DNA of 64,000 nucleotides from Mucilaginibacter celer. Lineage in GTDB: Bacteria; Bacteroidota; Bacteroidia; Sphingobacteriales; Sphingobacteriaceae. Both the position numbers and the translations under genes were made by a program. Below the pieces are notes generated by a model that was given only the letters and a program-made list of their open reading frames with translations, did not search any database and had not been told where the DNA came from. The stretch is from positions 1,054,001 through 1,118,000 of the forward strand of contig NZ_CP032869.1 of assembly GCF_003576455.2 (NCBI RefSeq), written 5' to 3'. Shown one piece after another: positions 30,873 through 40,352 of this stretch (positions within the stretch are counted from its first letter, which is position 1; each line of letters starts with the position of its first letter).

Positions 30873-31188
30873 CCTTAATTGCTGCGGTATTTTTACAGCA
30901 GGATGCAGTTGCTATAGTTATGCCATGGCTTGTTATTTATATTAAAAACGCGTTTAGAAGCCTCGGTAAACCGTTTTTTATTTTGCTGGTTATTTTGAAA
31001 TTATGTCATTTTGATTAATTGGCTTTCTCGATTTGAGAATGTTGATGGGGATGTTTGTAGTTTCAGCTAAAATTACATAACCGATATAGTTGGAAGTAAA
31101 ATATCCCGTACGCGCAAGCAGAATGCTTGCATGAATTTAGGACGAAGTTATGCCTGCGCTAAACTTCGACCAGTAGGGAATGAAGTAA
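30873..31188. other. Intergenic stretch with two small hairpins
   Basis: GCAAGC/GCTTGC near 31115-31131 and CGAAGTT/AACTTCG near 31142-31168 resemble the small repeats at 33400 and 34150. Nothing else is seen. Confidence 0.4.
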
Positions 31189-31566
31189 TCAAAGAGAGTT
31201 CCTGACGAATGTACCTTTTTGCTCTGTAACCTGGTTCCCCCAGGCCGTGATAGCCTCCAGTACAGGAATGAAGGTCTTGCCGAAATCCGTTAAGCTATAA
31301 ACCACTTTTACGGGTGGTTTGTTACCATATACCTTCCTTGTAATCAAACCGTCCTTTTCCAGTTGCTTTAGTTGCAGGCTTAGGGTCATTTCCGTTACGG
31401 CCTGCATTTCCTTTAAAAGTTCGCTGTACCTTTTAGGTTCCGATTTTAAATGGTACAGGATCACTGTTTTCCATTTCCCGCCAACAAGGTCCATTGCCAG
31501 GCTTACCGTACAGGGATAAACCTTATCGTTCAGTTTAACACCCTCGCCAATGCATTCTATTTTCAT
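31189..31566 (-). CDS. HxlR-family transcriptional regulator
   Basis: 125 residues: winged helix with CTVSLAMDLVGGKWKTVILY, EPKRYSELLKEMQAVTEMTL, SLQLKQLEKDGLITRKVYGN, VVYSLTDFGKTFIPVLEAI, all hallmarks of HxlR. A Cys near residue 18 is the usual redox or electrophile-sensing site. Divergent from the NmrA-like gene, which it probably controls. Confidence 0.92.
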   Translation of the reverse strand: MKIECIGEGVKLNDKVYPCTVSLAMDLVGGKWKTVILYHLKSEPKRYSELLKEMQAVTEMTLSLQLKQLEKDGLITRKVYGNKPPVKVVYSLTDFGKTFIPVLEAITAWGNQVTEQKGTFVRNSL

Positions 31567-31624
31567 ATGCCAGGTATTTTGAGCTATCGAAAATGATAGT
31601 TATTGCAAATGTACAGAGCTATAA

Positions 31625-31652
31625 ATAGTTTTGCAACTATAATTATTATAGT
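31625..31652. promoter_or_regulatory. Overlapping palindromes in the HxlR/NmrA divergent promoter
   Basis: ATAGTT-TTGC-AACTAT (31625-31640) and ACTATAA-TTA-TTATAGT (31636-31652) share the ACTAT half site. They lie between the two starts, where an HxlR operator would be expected. Related GATAGTTATTGCAA is at 31594. Confidence 0.55.
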
Positions 31653-31664
31653 ACAAAATTACAG

Positions 31665-32639
31665 ATGACGATGGCTAACATAAGTAAAGACTCTACGTTA
31701 CAAAACAAACCGCTAATTACCATAACTGGTGTTTTGGGCAAGCAGGGATACAGTGCTGCGCACACGCTTTTACAAAGCGGGCTATACCGCGTACGCGGTA
31801 TTACCCGACGAATTGACTCACCGCAGGCACGCGCCTTAATAGAAATGGGGGCGGAACTCATTAACCTGCCGCTTGACGCAGGGTATCAGCACGAATATGC
31901 AAGGGCATTCTTCGGCTCTGATGCTGTTTTCATGATGACACCGGGTATAGCCCCTCCACAAACCCACGAGTTTGAATTGGGTAAACAGCTGGCAGACGCC
32001 GCCCTGAAGGCCGGTGTAAAACATTTGATATTCAGCAGCCTGGAAAATGTAGATAAGATCACAGGAGGAAAAAAGTTCGCTCCCCATTTTACGGATAAGG
32101 CACGGGTAGAAGAATATATACGTACGCTTCCAATTAAAAGCACGTTTATCTACATGGCCTTTTTTTATACAAACCTCATTGAATTTTATACCCCTTATCA
32201 GCACGGCGATACCCTTGTATTTCCTATATACCTCCCGGAAGATTTCCGGGCGCCGTTTGCCGATCCCCTTACTGCCACCGGCCCCGCAGTTTTAGAGATC
32301 TTATCAGATCCGGACAGGTATTCTGGCAAATCCTTACCGGTAATAGGCGATGTGATCTCACCCCGCGAGATGGTTGATACTTTTATGCGTGTTACCGGAA
32401 AGAAGGCAGTGTACAGTTCAGCCTTTTCGCGTGAGGATTTCCTCCGGCATTTTCCTGAATTTGGGGCAAATGAGCTTTTGCTGCAAGAAACACTGGGGAT
32501 GGTGGAATACGCTGTTGAATATGGCTATTTCAGCAAAGATCGCGATTGGTTATGGAGCCGACGCGTAAATCCAAATAGCCTAACCTGGGAACAGTTCCTG
32601 CGCTCAACAGGCTGGCAAGGGGAAAAACGCTCATATTAG
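31665..32639 (+). CDS. NmrA-like NAD(P)-binding protein
   Basis: 324 residues; ATG 31671 is an alternative start. Rossmann fold with ITGVLGKQGYSAAHTLL, GITRRIDSPQARALI, AVFMMTPGI and HLIFSSLENV. NmrA/HSCARG-type proteins sense NADPH or reduce small molecules. In bacteria a divergent HxlR regulator usually controls such quinone- or electrophile-response genes. Confidence 0.88.
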   Translation: MTMANISKDSTLQNKPLITITGVLGKQGYSAAHTLLQSGLYRVRGITRRIDSPQARALIEMGAELINLPLDAGYQHEYARAFFGSDAVFMMTPGIAPPQTHEFELGKQLADAALKAGVKHLIFSSLENVDKITGGKKFAPHFTDKARVEEYIRTLPIKSTFIYMAFFYTNLIEFYTPYQHGDTLVFPIYLPEDFRAPFADPLTATGPAVLEILSDPDRYSGKSLPVIGDVISPREMVDTFMRVTGKKAVYSSAFSREDFLRHFPEFGANELLLQETLGMVEYAVEYGYFSKDRDWLWSRRVNPNSLTWEQFLRSTGWQGEKRSY

Positions 32640-32936
32640 GTAGTGCAAATGCTAAAATGAAACAGACATTGCACTTTGAGGTAGATGCGATAAATGTGCA
32701 GTAGCTTAAACTTACTTTTAGCATCCGCCATTACTTCCCTGATCTGCTGGGTATGGCGGTTATTATAGGCAGCAATGAGCAGGATGAATTGGTAGCTGTC
32801 CCCAGCCGACGCGGGTTTGCAGACTGGATATGAGGGATTGGGTACTCGTGACCTTTATCGCTTAGAAAGTCTCGAGTAAGCCAGGCTTTTGTCCTGTGCT
32901 GCATACTCGCGCCAGTTGGGGGTTCTCAAATTAGCG
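32640..32936. other. Intergenic stretch, possible gene remnant
   Basis: A minus-strand frame of about 70 codons includes AAYNNRHTQQIREVMADAKS, which looks protein-like, but it has no proper start and no recognised relative. It may be the decayed end of a gene at the border of the hypothetical island that follows. Confidence 0.25.
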
Positions 32937-33296
32937 TCAATTAAAATAGTTTTCAATTTCGCAATTCGTTGTTTGAAACTTTTTAAGGCTATTCAAAGCG
33001 TTTTCAGAAACTAATAATGATGCATTCGGTGATAAAGAAAAGTCGTTGTTAGCATCGCCATTAACTACTAACCAATAAAATACAGGTAAGATTCTATCCG
33101 GATAAAGATCAGTAAACTGCTCCGATTTACTGATTTCGCAATCCGCAAAACCTGTTAAATCAGAACTTTTCAGATACTCCATTAATTTTTCGGTACAGAT
33201 AAAACAAGGAAAACATTCAAGAAGATAGTCGCCGAGCCAGCCATCAAATTGATAGTGCAGTTTGCTGACAATCGGCGGATGTACATTTCTATCCAA
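32937..33296 (-). CDS. Hypothetical acidic protein, 119 residues
   Basis: Begins MDRNVHPPIVSKLHYQFDGW; three Cys near residues 29-34 and 53, and an acidic middle. No signal or membrane helix. Size, acidity and the AT-rich setting are reminiscent of immunity proteins, which is inference only. Confidence 0.5.
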   Translation of the reverse strand: MDRNVHPPIVSKLHYQFDGWLGDYLLECFPCFICTEKLMEYLKSSDLTGFADCEISKSEQFTDLYPDRILPVFYWLVVNGDANNDFSLSPNASLLVSENALNSLKKFQTTNCEIENYFN

Positions 33297-33498
33297 TGTA
33301 GTCTTTGTACCTAACTGTCCGGCTACTTCCGGATAAAGTATGTATATCTACTTTGCATGAACTTGGATTTTTGATGAATATTTTAGGCTTCTACTTGTGC
33401 TGAATACTGGCGCCAGTTAGCGTAGACCTAAATGCGGGGCACACGCGGCACGCGTGCGCCAGCGAGAATTAAACTTCCACCAGTTAGATTGTTGTTGT

Positions 33499-33984
33499 TT
33501 AAATATTCGCACGAAGGTTAATGATATGGTAAGTTGCCAGAAGATAAATAGCGATCCCTCCTAAAAATACAAATACGTGCGGTAACATAACGTGTGGCCA
33601 AAAGAGGACTTTGAAAGTGCCTTTTTTGTATTTACCATGCCATCTTTTGCTCCAAAAATGACTTAGCTGTAAAGGTTGTATCGGTTTTTTTATTTCAGCG
33701 TTAAAATGATCTTCAATTGTATAAACGCGGTCGTAAAAAGACTGTTGAAAAGCCTTCCAAATACCTTCAATATACCAGAATAATAATGATGCAAAAGACG
33801 CAACTAAAAATAACTCGTTACTTCCTTTATCTGTAAATCCGGCTCCCATAACAACAAGGCTACCTGAAATACTCCAAGCTTTGATTGTTATACTTTTGCT
33901 ATCAAAAGATTCTATCGTATTTTGAAGATGAAAATATTCTTCCTTCAGAAGAGTTTCAATATTGGTAAGATCAGGAGTAGGCAT
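33499..33984 (-). CDS. Hypothetical membrane protein, three helices
   Basis: 161 residues. An N-terminal amphipathic helix (EEYFHLQNTIESFDSKSITI), membrane helices near 38-55, 58-75 and 130-155 and a basic cytoplasmic loop (HFWSKRWHGKYKKGTF). The pattern recalls small accessory membrane proteins of defence cassettes. Family not identified. Confidence 0.6.
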   Translation of the reverse strand: MPTPDLTNIETLLKEEYFHLQNTIESFDSKSITIKAWSISGSLVVMGAGFTDKGSNELFLVASFASLLFWYIEGIWKAFQQSFYDRVYTIEDHFNAEIKKPIQPLQLSHFWSKRWHGKYKKGTFKVLFWPHVMLPHVFVFLGGIAIYLLATYHIINLRANI

Positions 33985-34188
33985 AGCGGATGGTTGTTTA
34001 TCAAATATAATATTAAATCTACATTCTAACTTTTCTTTATTTAAAAAGCCAGTGTCAAATACTCAAAAGCTACTGCAAGCATCCCCACTTGTGGTCATTA
34101 TGCTAAGTTATATGAGCGATTTAGCATGTTGTATACCTAAACGCGGGCCACAAGCGAGGACGCTTGCGGCAGCGGGGGAAGCCGGAAC

Positions 34189-34869
34189 TTATAGGTATTT
34201 CTTGAGCCTATCGATTGTCGTATTAAGTGATGATGGAATTTTTCCTTCTAAAACTTGCTGGTAATTTACCGTTTCTTTACTCAGAGCATCCACAATTATG
34301 CAGTAAGTAGGATTTACTTTATGCTCTCGTGAATAAAGATGTGATATGTATCTGAACAGCGCATCGGAAAATGTACCTAAATCACTTGGTTTGAACCCTT
34401 CTAACCAGACAACAAACCAAATGCCACCAACTGAAAGTTCGCCTTTGTTTTTAAAAGAAAATATATGATGAGGGAGAATCTGTATTGGTACATCCTTTAT
34501 AAGTAGGGGTGAGTTTGATTTTGAAAGAAATTTTAAATCATTAGATGGACGCCAAATCGAAAAATCGAAGTCTTCATAATTGTGGAGTATCTCAAGATTT
34601 CGCTTGAACATTATTTTTGTATTGTTGAATTCTGTCGATTCAAAATCAGTTGATAGGTCTTCAATTTTTTCTTTTATGACCGATGGACTGTTTTCTTTAA
34701 ATGCGCGAGCTAACCCGCTGGTACTTCGTATCCAATAATCACCGCCATTACTATTTTCGTCTAAATCAATTTTCTTTGGAACTTTTAGCTTGTTCGCGAA
34801 AGTTGTTTGTCTTCTTTCAGAAAATCTGCCAAATTCAATTAGCTTTTTTACAGGTACTTTATTGATCAT
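34189..34869 (-). CDS. Hypothetical protein, 226 residues
   Basis: Soluble, no signal. Notable stretches: KKLIEFGRFSERRQTTFANK, ISIWRPSNDL-like sequence near 100, LPHHIFSFKNKGELSVGGIW and VWLEGFKPSDLGTFSDALFR. No known family. It lies 134 bases downstream of the TIR-like gene on the same strand. Confidence 0.6.
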   Translation of the reverse strand: MINKVPVKKLIEFGRFSERRQTTFANKLKVPKKIDLDENSNGGDYWIRSTSGLARAFKENSPSVIKEKIEDLSTDFESTEFNNTKIMFKRNLEILHNYEDFDFSIWRPSNDLKFLSKSNSPLLIKDVPIQILPHHIFSFKNKGELSVGGIWFVVWLEGFKPSDLGTFSDALFRYISHLYSREHKVNPTYCIIVDALSKETVNYQQVLEGKIPSSLNTTIDRLKKYL

Positions 34870-35003
34870 GATAATAAATTTAGGTTCGTTTTTATTTTAA
34901 AATTGCGAAGAAATTAAGTTTTCTTGCTCTTGGATAATCTTATCAACTTTTATGATTCGGAAGTTATAAACTCGATGATTAGCTATTTTCTATAGAGGAA
35001 GCG

Positions 35004-36089
35004 CTATTGACGCTGCCTAAGAAGTTTCATGTACGTTTGAGTGCTTCCTTTATTTTCCCAAGCTGCCTTTATGTGATCAGACAGTTCTGGAATATCCGCT
35101 TCAATCGACGACTTCCATAACACTGGATTATACTCAAAGTATCTCATCATATTATCAACATCGAAAATATTACCAGTACCCTTAGCTTTAATTATTACAA
35201 CAGGCTTGTCAAGAGCCATTCGCATTCCAAGTTCAAACAATACATTGGGATTGTGATCTGTTAAGTCGGCAACCACCAAATCGGCATCTAATAATTCGTT
35301 AATGATAGTTGAATGAATTATATCACTGCCCTTAATATTTGCTGTGTAAGCTTCAAAGCCAGCTTTTTCTACCGCAGGAGTTATTAAACTTTGTAAAACT
35401 TCTTTGAAAAAACCTAATGGACGTTCCGGATTTTTCTCGCTAAAGGGAATGGCGACGAAAATTCTTTTTGATCCTTTTTTTCCGGTTGAGCTAAGATGTG
35501 TATGTGACACAACCTCAATTTTTTCCGTATCTGCAACATTACCGGTATTAATTAATGGTGTATCTAAATTAGATAAATTATTTATACCGAGGTCTACGCA
35601 ATTTTGATTAAATAATTCAGCGAACTCCTTATGGAAGTTCGGATTTAATTTAAACTTGTTTTCTAAAGTATTACTTAGATAGGTCATCTCAGGTAAAGTA
35701 GAACCTTTATAATGATCTAATACCTTTTTAAAAAGAGGAATCCTTAGAAAAGCTTCTATCTTTTTTTCTCTTTCTACCACTGGGTTGTCGGCATAGATTA
35801 TTTCTCTACCGAGTGGTTCTATATTAATGGTTTCTGAATGTCTCGTTCCCGATGTGATTCCAAATTCTCTGGATGATGCGGCATAATAAACAAAGTCATT
35901 ATTAGTAATGGACAAGTTTATCGCCTTTCCCACCTCTTTGGGACTCCAAGGATTTCCTCCGTTTAACTCCCGTATCTTTCTTCCGATTATTAAGCACTTT
36001 TCTAAAGTTATTCTTGGATAAGGCCTTAACTCACGCTTGTTTTCTGTCTTATTAGAAGTGCCTTTAATACTTCCTTCTTTCTTTGCCAT
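35004..36089 (-). CDS. TIR/nucleoside deoxyribosyltransferase-like protein with N-terminal helical domain
   Basis: 361 residues. The N-terminal 110 residues resemble a winged helix (LEKCLIIGRKIRELNGGNPW, SPKEVGKAINLSITNNDFVY). The C-terminal 150 residues have a Rossmann-like fold of the TIR/NDT class: KRIFVAIPFSEKN, ADLVVADLTDHNPNVLFELG with the probable catalytic Glu, RMALDKPVVIIKA. Such domains hydrolyse or move the glycosidic bond of NAD or nucleotides and are common effectors of anti-phage systems. The neighbours are unknown genes in AT-rich DNA. Effector function is inference. Confidence 0.7.
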   Translation of the reverse strand: MAKKEGSIKGTSNKTENKRELRPYPRITLEKCLIIGRKIRELNGGNPWSPKEVGKAINLSITNNDFVYYAASSREFGITSGTRHSETINIEPLGREIIYADNPVVEREKKIEAFLRIPLFKKVLDHYKGSTLPEMTYLSNTLENKFKLNPNFHKEFAELFNQNCVDLGINNLSNLDTPLINTGNVADTEKIEVVSHTHLSSTGKKGSKRIFVAIPFSEKNPERPLGFFKEVLQSLITPAVEKAGFEAYTANIKGSDIIHSTIINELLDADLVVADLTDHNPNVLFELGMRMALDKPVVIIKAKGTGNIFDVDNMMRYFEYNPVLWKSSIEADIPELSDHIKAAWENKGSTQTYMKLLRQRQ

Positions 36090-36215
36090 TTTTATTTAAT
36101 TTACAATATTATCTTAATGATAATTAAATATGTTTTTTGTATCAAGTTGTTCTAAATTAGATAATTAATATTCATTTCCAAATATTTATATTTTGCAGAG
36201 TATTTAGCATTCTTC

Positions 36216-37118
36216 TCACCCGCAAATCAACCCCGCCACACTCTTCACCTCCACAAAGTCATCCCCTTCCAAATCCTTACAATTCACATGCGTATCGGTA
36301 CAAATCAGCTTCTTAATAACCCCGCAAGCCTTTAACTTCCCAATCCCATCATTTACAAACAAACCATGCGTGGTGATCACATAAATATCACCGGCACCGG
36401 CGTTTTTGTAGGTTAGCGCCGCGTTTACAATGCTGCCGCCCGAGCGGATCATATCATCATATATAATAACCGTTTTGCAGGCTACGTCGGCGTTGATGGC
36501 GCTTACTTCTGTGTGGTCGCCTTTTAGGCGGCGTTTGAGGATGAAGGCGGCGTTTACGCCCATATCGTTCGCTAATGATTCAACCCATTTGGCGCGGCCG
36601 GCATCTGTGCTGGCCATTACAAAATTGTCGCCGCCGTAACGGGTGGCTGCCTCAATTACGATATCCTTGCAATACACGTGTACGGGGTACAGGTCCTGCT
36701 CAAAATAGTACTGGATGCCTTCGCTATGTAAGTCGAACAGCATTACCTTGTTGCCCCGGTTTGATTTGGGTATGGCCGAGAGCAGGCGGGCACGGGTTTT
36801 GGCAGTCACAATTTCGCCGGGTTTAACGGCGCGCTCCATGGTGCTGTAGCCAAAGTAGGGGATCACCAGCGTAAGCGAATCGGCACCATAACTTACCAGC
36901 GATGAGGCCAGATCGTACAGTTCGAGGGTGGCGCTATCGCTCACCGTGCCGCCTATCAGCAGTACCTCGCGGCCTTCTACATTGGAGAGGATGCGCTGGT
37001 AGCGCTCGCCATCGGTAAAGTGGCTCACTTCAATTTCTCCGCGTTCGCAGTGGCCAAGGGCAAGCACTTTTTCGGCAAGGTATTCGTATCCGGTTATGGC
37101 AAAAAGTAGTTTCTTCAT
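36216..37118 (-). CDS. prs: Ribose-phosphate pyrophosphokinase, NAD-salvage type
   Basis: 300 residues. PRPP synthetase layout: VSHFTDGERYQRILSNVEG, LVIPYFGYSTMERAVKPGE (ATP loop), MLFDLHSEGIQYYFEQ, ASTDAGRAKWVESLAN and the PRPP loop VIIYDDMIRSGGSIVNAAL. It makes PRPP from ribose-5-phosphate and ATP. Being last in an operon with nadV and nadM, it supplies the PRPP that nicotinamide phosphoribosyltransferase consumes; the sequence is divergent from housekeeping Prs. Confidence 0.9.
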   Translation of the reverse strand: MKKLLFAITGYEYLAEKVLALGHCERGEIEVSHFTDGERYQRILSNVEGREVLLIGGTVSDSATLELYDLASSLVSYGADSLTLVIPYFGYSTMERAVKPGEIVTAKTRARLLSAIPKSNRGNKVMLFDLHSEGIQYYFEQDLYPVHVYCKDIVIEAATRYGGDNFVMASTDAGRAKWVESLANDMGVNAAFILKRRLKGDHTEVSAINADVACKTVIIYDDMIRSGGSIVNAALTYKNAGAGDIYVITTHGLFVNDGIGKLKACGVIKKLICTDTHVNCKDLEGDDFVEVKSVAGLICG

Positions 37119-37182
37119 TATTTTAAGCTGAAAGCTGAATGCACAAGGCCTAAAGCTTTTGGATTAGTGGTTGGCTATTAGT

Positions 37183-38601
37183 TTACTGATTCTGCAAGGT
37201 ATCAATTACCTGCTCAAAGGTAAATTCTTTCACAATATGGCCGTTTTCAAAAACGGTTTGGAGCTGGTCGGCCAGTTCGGGTTGTTCATCCTGGTGGATG
37301 GTTTTGTAGCCCTCGTTGGTTTTAACCAGTTTCAGGCGGCCGCCTTTGCTCTTTTTAAAGCTTGTGGTAATGTTGCCGTTGGCATCCATTTCGGTAGGGC
37401 TTTTTTCTACGTTAACCTCTTTACCATCTATTACCGCGGCGCTGCATTTCAGGGCGAACTTTTGGGTATCGCGGTCAACCTTTTGCAGTAGCGCGCCGCC
37501 CATGCCCAGTACCAGGTTTTCGGCGCCGATGTTGTTGGCTTTAAGGGCTTCGTATATCACGCCTATCTCGGTGTAGTTAACGCCATCGCCCTGTATCACC
37601 CTAACCTGTGGCGGCAATACTTTGTAGCCCTTGGCATTGGTAGTAAAGCCGAATTTATCAAACAGGATGTTAAAAATCTCGAGCAGGGTACGTACCGGGT
37701 CGCCGCTATCGGGGCGGATCACCAGGGTGCCGTCGCGTTTCAGGATCTCCTGTTTCAAATCCTCGCCCCAGTATTCGCTGCAGGCTCGGAAAATATTGAA
37801 GCTATCACTCACGCAGGCAATAACGCCGGTAGGGAAGCTGCGCAGCACATGTTTAAATACCTCCAGCTCGCCTTCCTGGCCAAGCAGGGTACAAATGCTG
37901 TGTTCGGTAGCCGGGATGCTTAACCCGTACACTTTTTGCGCGTGGTAGTATTTAAGGGCCATACTTGATCCCGCTAAATTATCGCTTCCCATAAAGCTTA
38001 ATAAATGCGCGGCACCGCCCAGTTTGGCGCTCTCCACGCTGCTCACCCCGCGGAAACCGAAATCGTTGAGCACAAAACCTATCCCGCCAAAAGCTTCGGG
38101 TGTGGCGGTTTCTTCGTAGTAGCGGGTAACTACTTTTTTAACCTCGTGGCTTAGGGTGGCTACGGTGCAGGGGTACCAAACCTGCATCAGCAAAGTTTCT
38201 AAAAAGTTGGTGAGCCAGTAGCATTCCGGGTCGGTGTTTTCGATGGTCATGAGCACGTTGCCGGTGGGTATGCTGGTGCCTTCGGCTACGGCTTTGATAC
38301 GTACGGGCAGGTGGCCGTTGTATTTATCCAGTATGTATTGAAATTTGCTGCAATCAAACACATCGTTACGGCCAAAAACCTGTTTTAAAAACTCGTCGGC
38401 CTCATCCAAATCAATTTGGTTAAAGGCGGGGCCTTGCAGGTATTCCTTCAAAAAATATTGCAGACCGAAAAAAATGGTCTCATTAAACATACCCCCGCGG
38501 CTTTCCAGGTAGCTGTAAATTTGGGTGGTGCCGGGGTAGTAAAATTTATGGTGGGCGTATTTATAGGCGTCGGCTAAGAGGATCAGATTTTCCTTTTTCA
38601 T
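37183..38601 (-). CDS. nadV: Nicotinamide phosphoribosyltransferase
   Basis: 472 residues from ATG 38601, in front of which lies the junction sequence shared with the next gene. NAMPT motifs: DAYKYAHHKFYYPGTTQIYS, YLESRGG, LNDFGFRGVSSVESAKLGGA, RPDSGDP, VIQGDGVNYTEIGVI, VLGMGGALLQKVDRDT. It makes NMN from nicotinamide and PRPP, in one step of NAD salvage. Co-transcribed with prs 64 bases downstream. Confidence 0.95.
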   Translation of the reverse strand: MKKENLILLADAYKYAHHKFYYPGTTQIYSYLESRGGMFNETIFFGLQYFLKEYLQGPAFNQIDLDEADEFLKQVFGRNDVFDCSKFQYILDKYNGHLPVRIKAVAEGTSIPTGNVLMTIENTDPECYWLTNFLETLLMQVWYPCTVATLSHEVKKVVTRYYEETATPEAFGGIGFVLNDFGFRGVSSVESAKLGGAAHLLSFMGSDNLAGSSMALKYYHAQKVYGLSIPATEHSICTLLGQEGELEVFKHVLRSFPTGVIACVSDSFNIFRACSEYWGEDLKQEILKRDGTLVIRPDSGDPVRTLLEIFNILFDKFGFTTNAKGYKVLPPQVRVIQGDGVNYTEIGVIYEALKANNIGAENLVLGMGGALLQKVDRDTQKFALKCSAAVIDGKEVNVEKSPTEMDANGNITTSFKKSKGGRLKLVKTNEGYKTIHQDEQPELADQLQTVFENGHIVKEFTFEQVIDTLQNQ

Positions 38602-38605
38602 GGCT

Positions 38606-39445
38606 TTAGTTTTTAAGGTAGTTCTCAACTACGACTCTATCATTTTGTAAAAACGCTTTTTTTATTTTGACATGATTTAGTTCGCTTGGAATGGAAGATA
38701 ATAATGAGTCTTCATTCTCCTTTGATATTTTAAAACCTAATATGATTTCTTTTACGGCATCAGGATGGATTACTGATATTCTTTCCGCTTTTGTAAATGG
38801 ATTTAATCTGAATTTGAAAGCACGGTACTCCTTTTCGAAGCTCCATTTATTGTGTTTGTTAAATACTTGTAGCAATGCTTGATTTATATAAGAATGTTTT
38901 GGAAATGGATGAATAATTGGTAACTCATCGTGATAAATGACTTTGCCTCCCGAATTGCAAATTTGTGGGAGCATAAGTTTTGTATCGAAGCCAATACAAA
39001 AGCCAGTGTACATACTTGAATATTTTTCCCACATTCTTGTTTCGCAAGGGTATTCTGTAAGGCTTAAAACACCGGTCCGTTCGCAATATTGGTTGAAGCT
39101 TTCTTGTTGCATTTGCGCAATGAAATCTTTGTTTCTAACTTGGGTGTTATTTGACCAATATATTGCATACTCCATGTGTTGTTCAATTGTATATTGGGGA
39201 TTTTTATATTGAGAATCTCGGTAAAATTTATTCAAGATGTCCTCCTCGGTGAGTAAATCCCATCTTGTTGGATTTTTACAATCAAGTTCATCCTCAAATT
39301 GATTGGGAGCTGCAAAGTAGACTTCTCTCTGTGTTATAATTTTTTTATGTGAGTCATTATTCCAATCTCTATATTTATAAACCATAGGCGGCATTTCAAA
39401 ATCCCGTAGTGAGATTATTTCTGGTTTTGATATTTCTAAATCCAT
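38606..39445 (-). CDS. DUF2971 protein inserted in the NAD operon
   Basis: 279 residues from MDLEISKPEI. DUF2971 features: MVYKYRDWNNDSHKKIITQR, VYFAAPNQFEDELDCKNP, GVLSLTEYPCETRMWEKYSS, YTGFCIGFDTKL, KEYRAFKF. The family is frequent among accessory and defence genes, function unknown. It sits between nadM and nadV with 4-base gaps at both ends, and the 16-base sequence AAAAACTAAAGCCATG occurs at both junctions. It is more AT-rich than the genes around it, suggesting later insertion. Confidence 0.85.
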   Translation of the reverse strand: MDLEISKPEIISLRDFEMPPMVYKYRDWNNDSHKKIITQREVYFAAPNQFEDELDCKNPTRWDLLTEEDILNKFYRDSQYKNPQYTIEQHMEYAIYWSNNTQVRNKDFIAQMQQESFNQYCERTGVLSLTEYPCETRMWEKYSSMYTGFCIGFDTKLMLPQICNSGGKVIYHDELPIIHPFPKHSYINQALLQVFNKHNKWSFEKEYRAFKFRLNPFTKAERISVIHPDAVKEIILGFKISKENEDSLLSSIPSELNHVKIKKAFLQNDRVVVENYLKN

Positions 39446-39449
39446 GGCT

Positions 39450-40346
39450 TTAGTTTTTTTGGTATTTGCTGGTGATGAAATTAAACAAATCAACGTGTTC
39501 TTCGCTTATCGCGCCATCTTTTATCATCAATGGCAGATCGGTAAGTTTAAACCAGGCCAGGTCGGCAATATCATCCTGGGCCTGTGGTTCGCCTTCAATA
39601 AAATCGCAGCTAAACAGCAGGGTAATAATCTTATCTACCTCGCTGCGGTAGCGCCAATCATTTATTTTGGCCGATGTTTCGTACTGCATGGCGGTGGTTT
39701 GCATCTCGCCGCACTCTTCGATAAGCTCGCGTTTGGCGGCATCTTCGTAACAGGCATCTTCCGGATCAGAAAAGCCGCCCACAAAGCGCCATTTATTGTT
39801 GATGGCCTTTTTGCCAAGCAATATCTCGCTGCGGTTATTCCTGAACAGGGCCACATCAACCGTAGGGTACACTTTAGGGTACTGGTTGTAGTATGCGTAA
39901 AGGATCCCCGCCCGGAAATCGTTCGAATCAAAAACTTTATCCGCATATTGTTTACGCAATTCGGTGGCATTGTAATCGCCATGCTCGGGTAGCTCTACGG
40001 TCTCAAACTTGCCGCTGTAGTAGGGGATAAAGCTATCGCGGCTGCCGTATAAACAAAACTGCTCGGCGCTGAAAACGCTTTTCAGCAGGTTATCCAAATT
40101 CTCCGACCAGATCTTGTCGCTCGGGTTATCGCTTATGGGGAGAACAACTACTTCGGGGTAGTCTTTCTTGATCATTTTTTCGCGGGTGTAATAGTCGTAA
40201 GGGTTTTTGCGGCTGCCTTTAATGGGGCTTACACCCAGCAAGATAATCAGCTTGGCGTGTTTTTGCTTAACCTGTGCAATCAACTCCTTATGGCCTTCGT
40301 GAAGGTATGGGGTTTGAAAGCGTGCTATAATTACTGCGGTTTTCAT
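39450..40346 (-). CDS. nadM: Bifunctional NMN adenylyltransferase / NUDIX hydrolase
   Basis: 298 residues. The N-terminal 170 residues are an archaeal-type NMN adenylyltransferase (IIARFQTPYLHEGHKELIA with a TPYLHEGH nucleotide site; GSRKNPYDYYTREKMI). The C-terminal 130 are a NUDIX domain (GGFSDPEDACYEDAAKRELI, EECGEMQ). It makes NAD from NMN and ATP, and the NUDIX part hydrolyses ADP-ribose. First gene of the salvage operon, behind two NrtR-like operators. Confidence 0.93.
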   Translation of the reverse strand: MKTAVIIARFQTPYLHEGHKELIAQVKQKHAKLIILLGVSPIKGSRKNPYDYYTREKMIKKDYPEVVVLPISDNPSDKIWSENLDNLLKSVFSAEQFCLYGSRDSFIPYYSGKFETVELPEHGDYNATELRKQYADKVFDSNDFRAGILYAYYNQYPKVYPTVDVALFRNNRSEILLGKKAINNKWRFVGGFSDPEDACYEDAAKRELIEECGEMQTTAMQYETSAKINDWRYRSEVDKIITLLFSCDFIEGEPQAQDDIADLAWFKLTDLPLMIKDGAISEEHVDLFNFITSKYQKN

Positions 40347-40352
40347 TTGTAT

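Noticed and set aside
32640..32858. Minus-strand frame with AAYNNRHTQQIREVMADAKS
   Set aside because: No start codon and no recognised family; kept only as a possible gene remnant.
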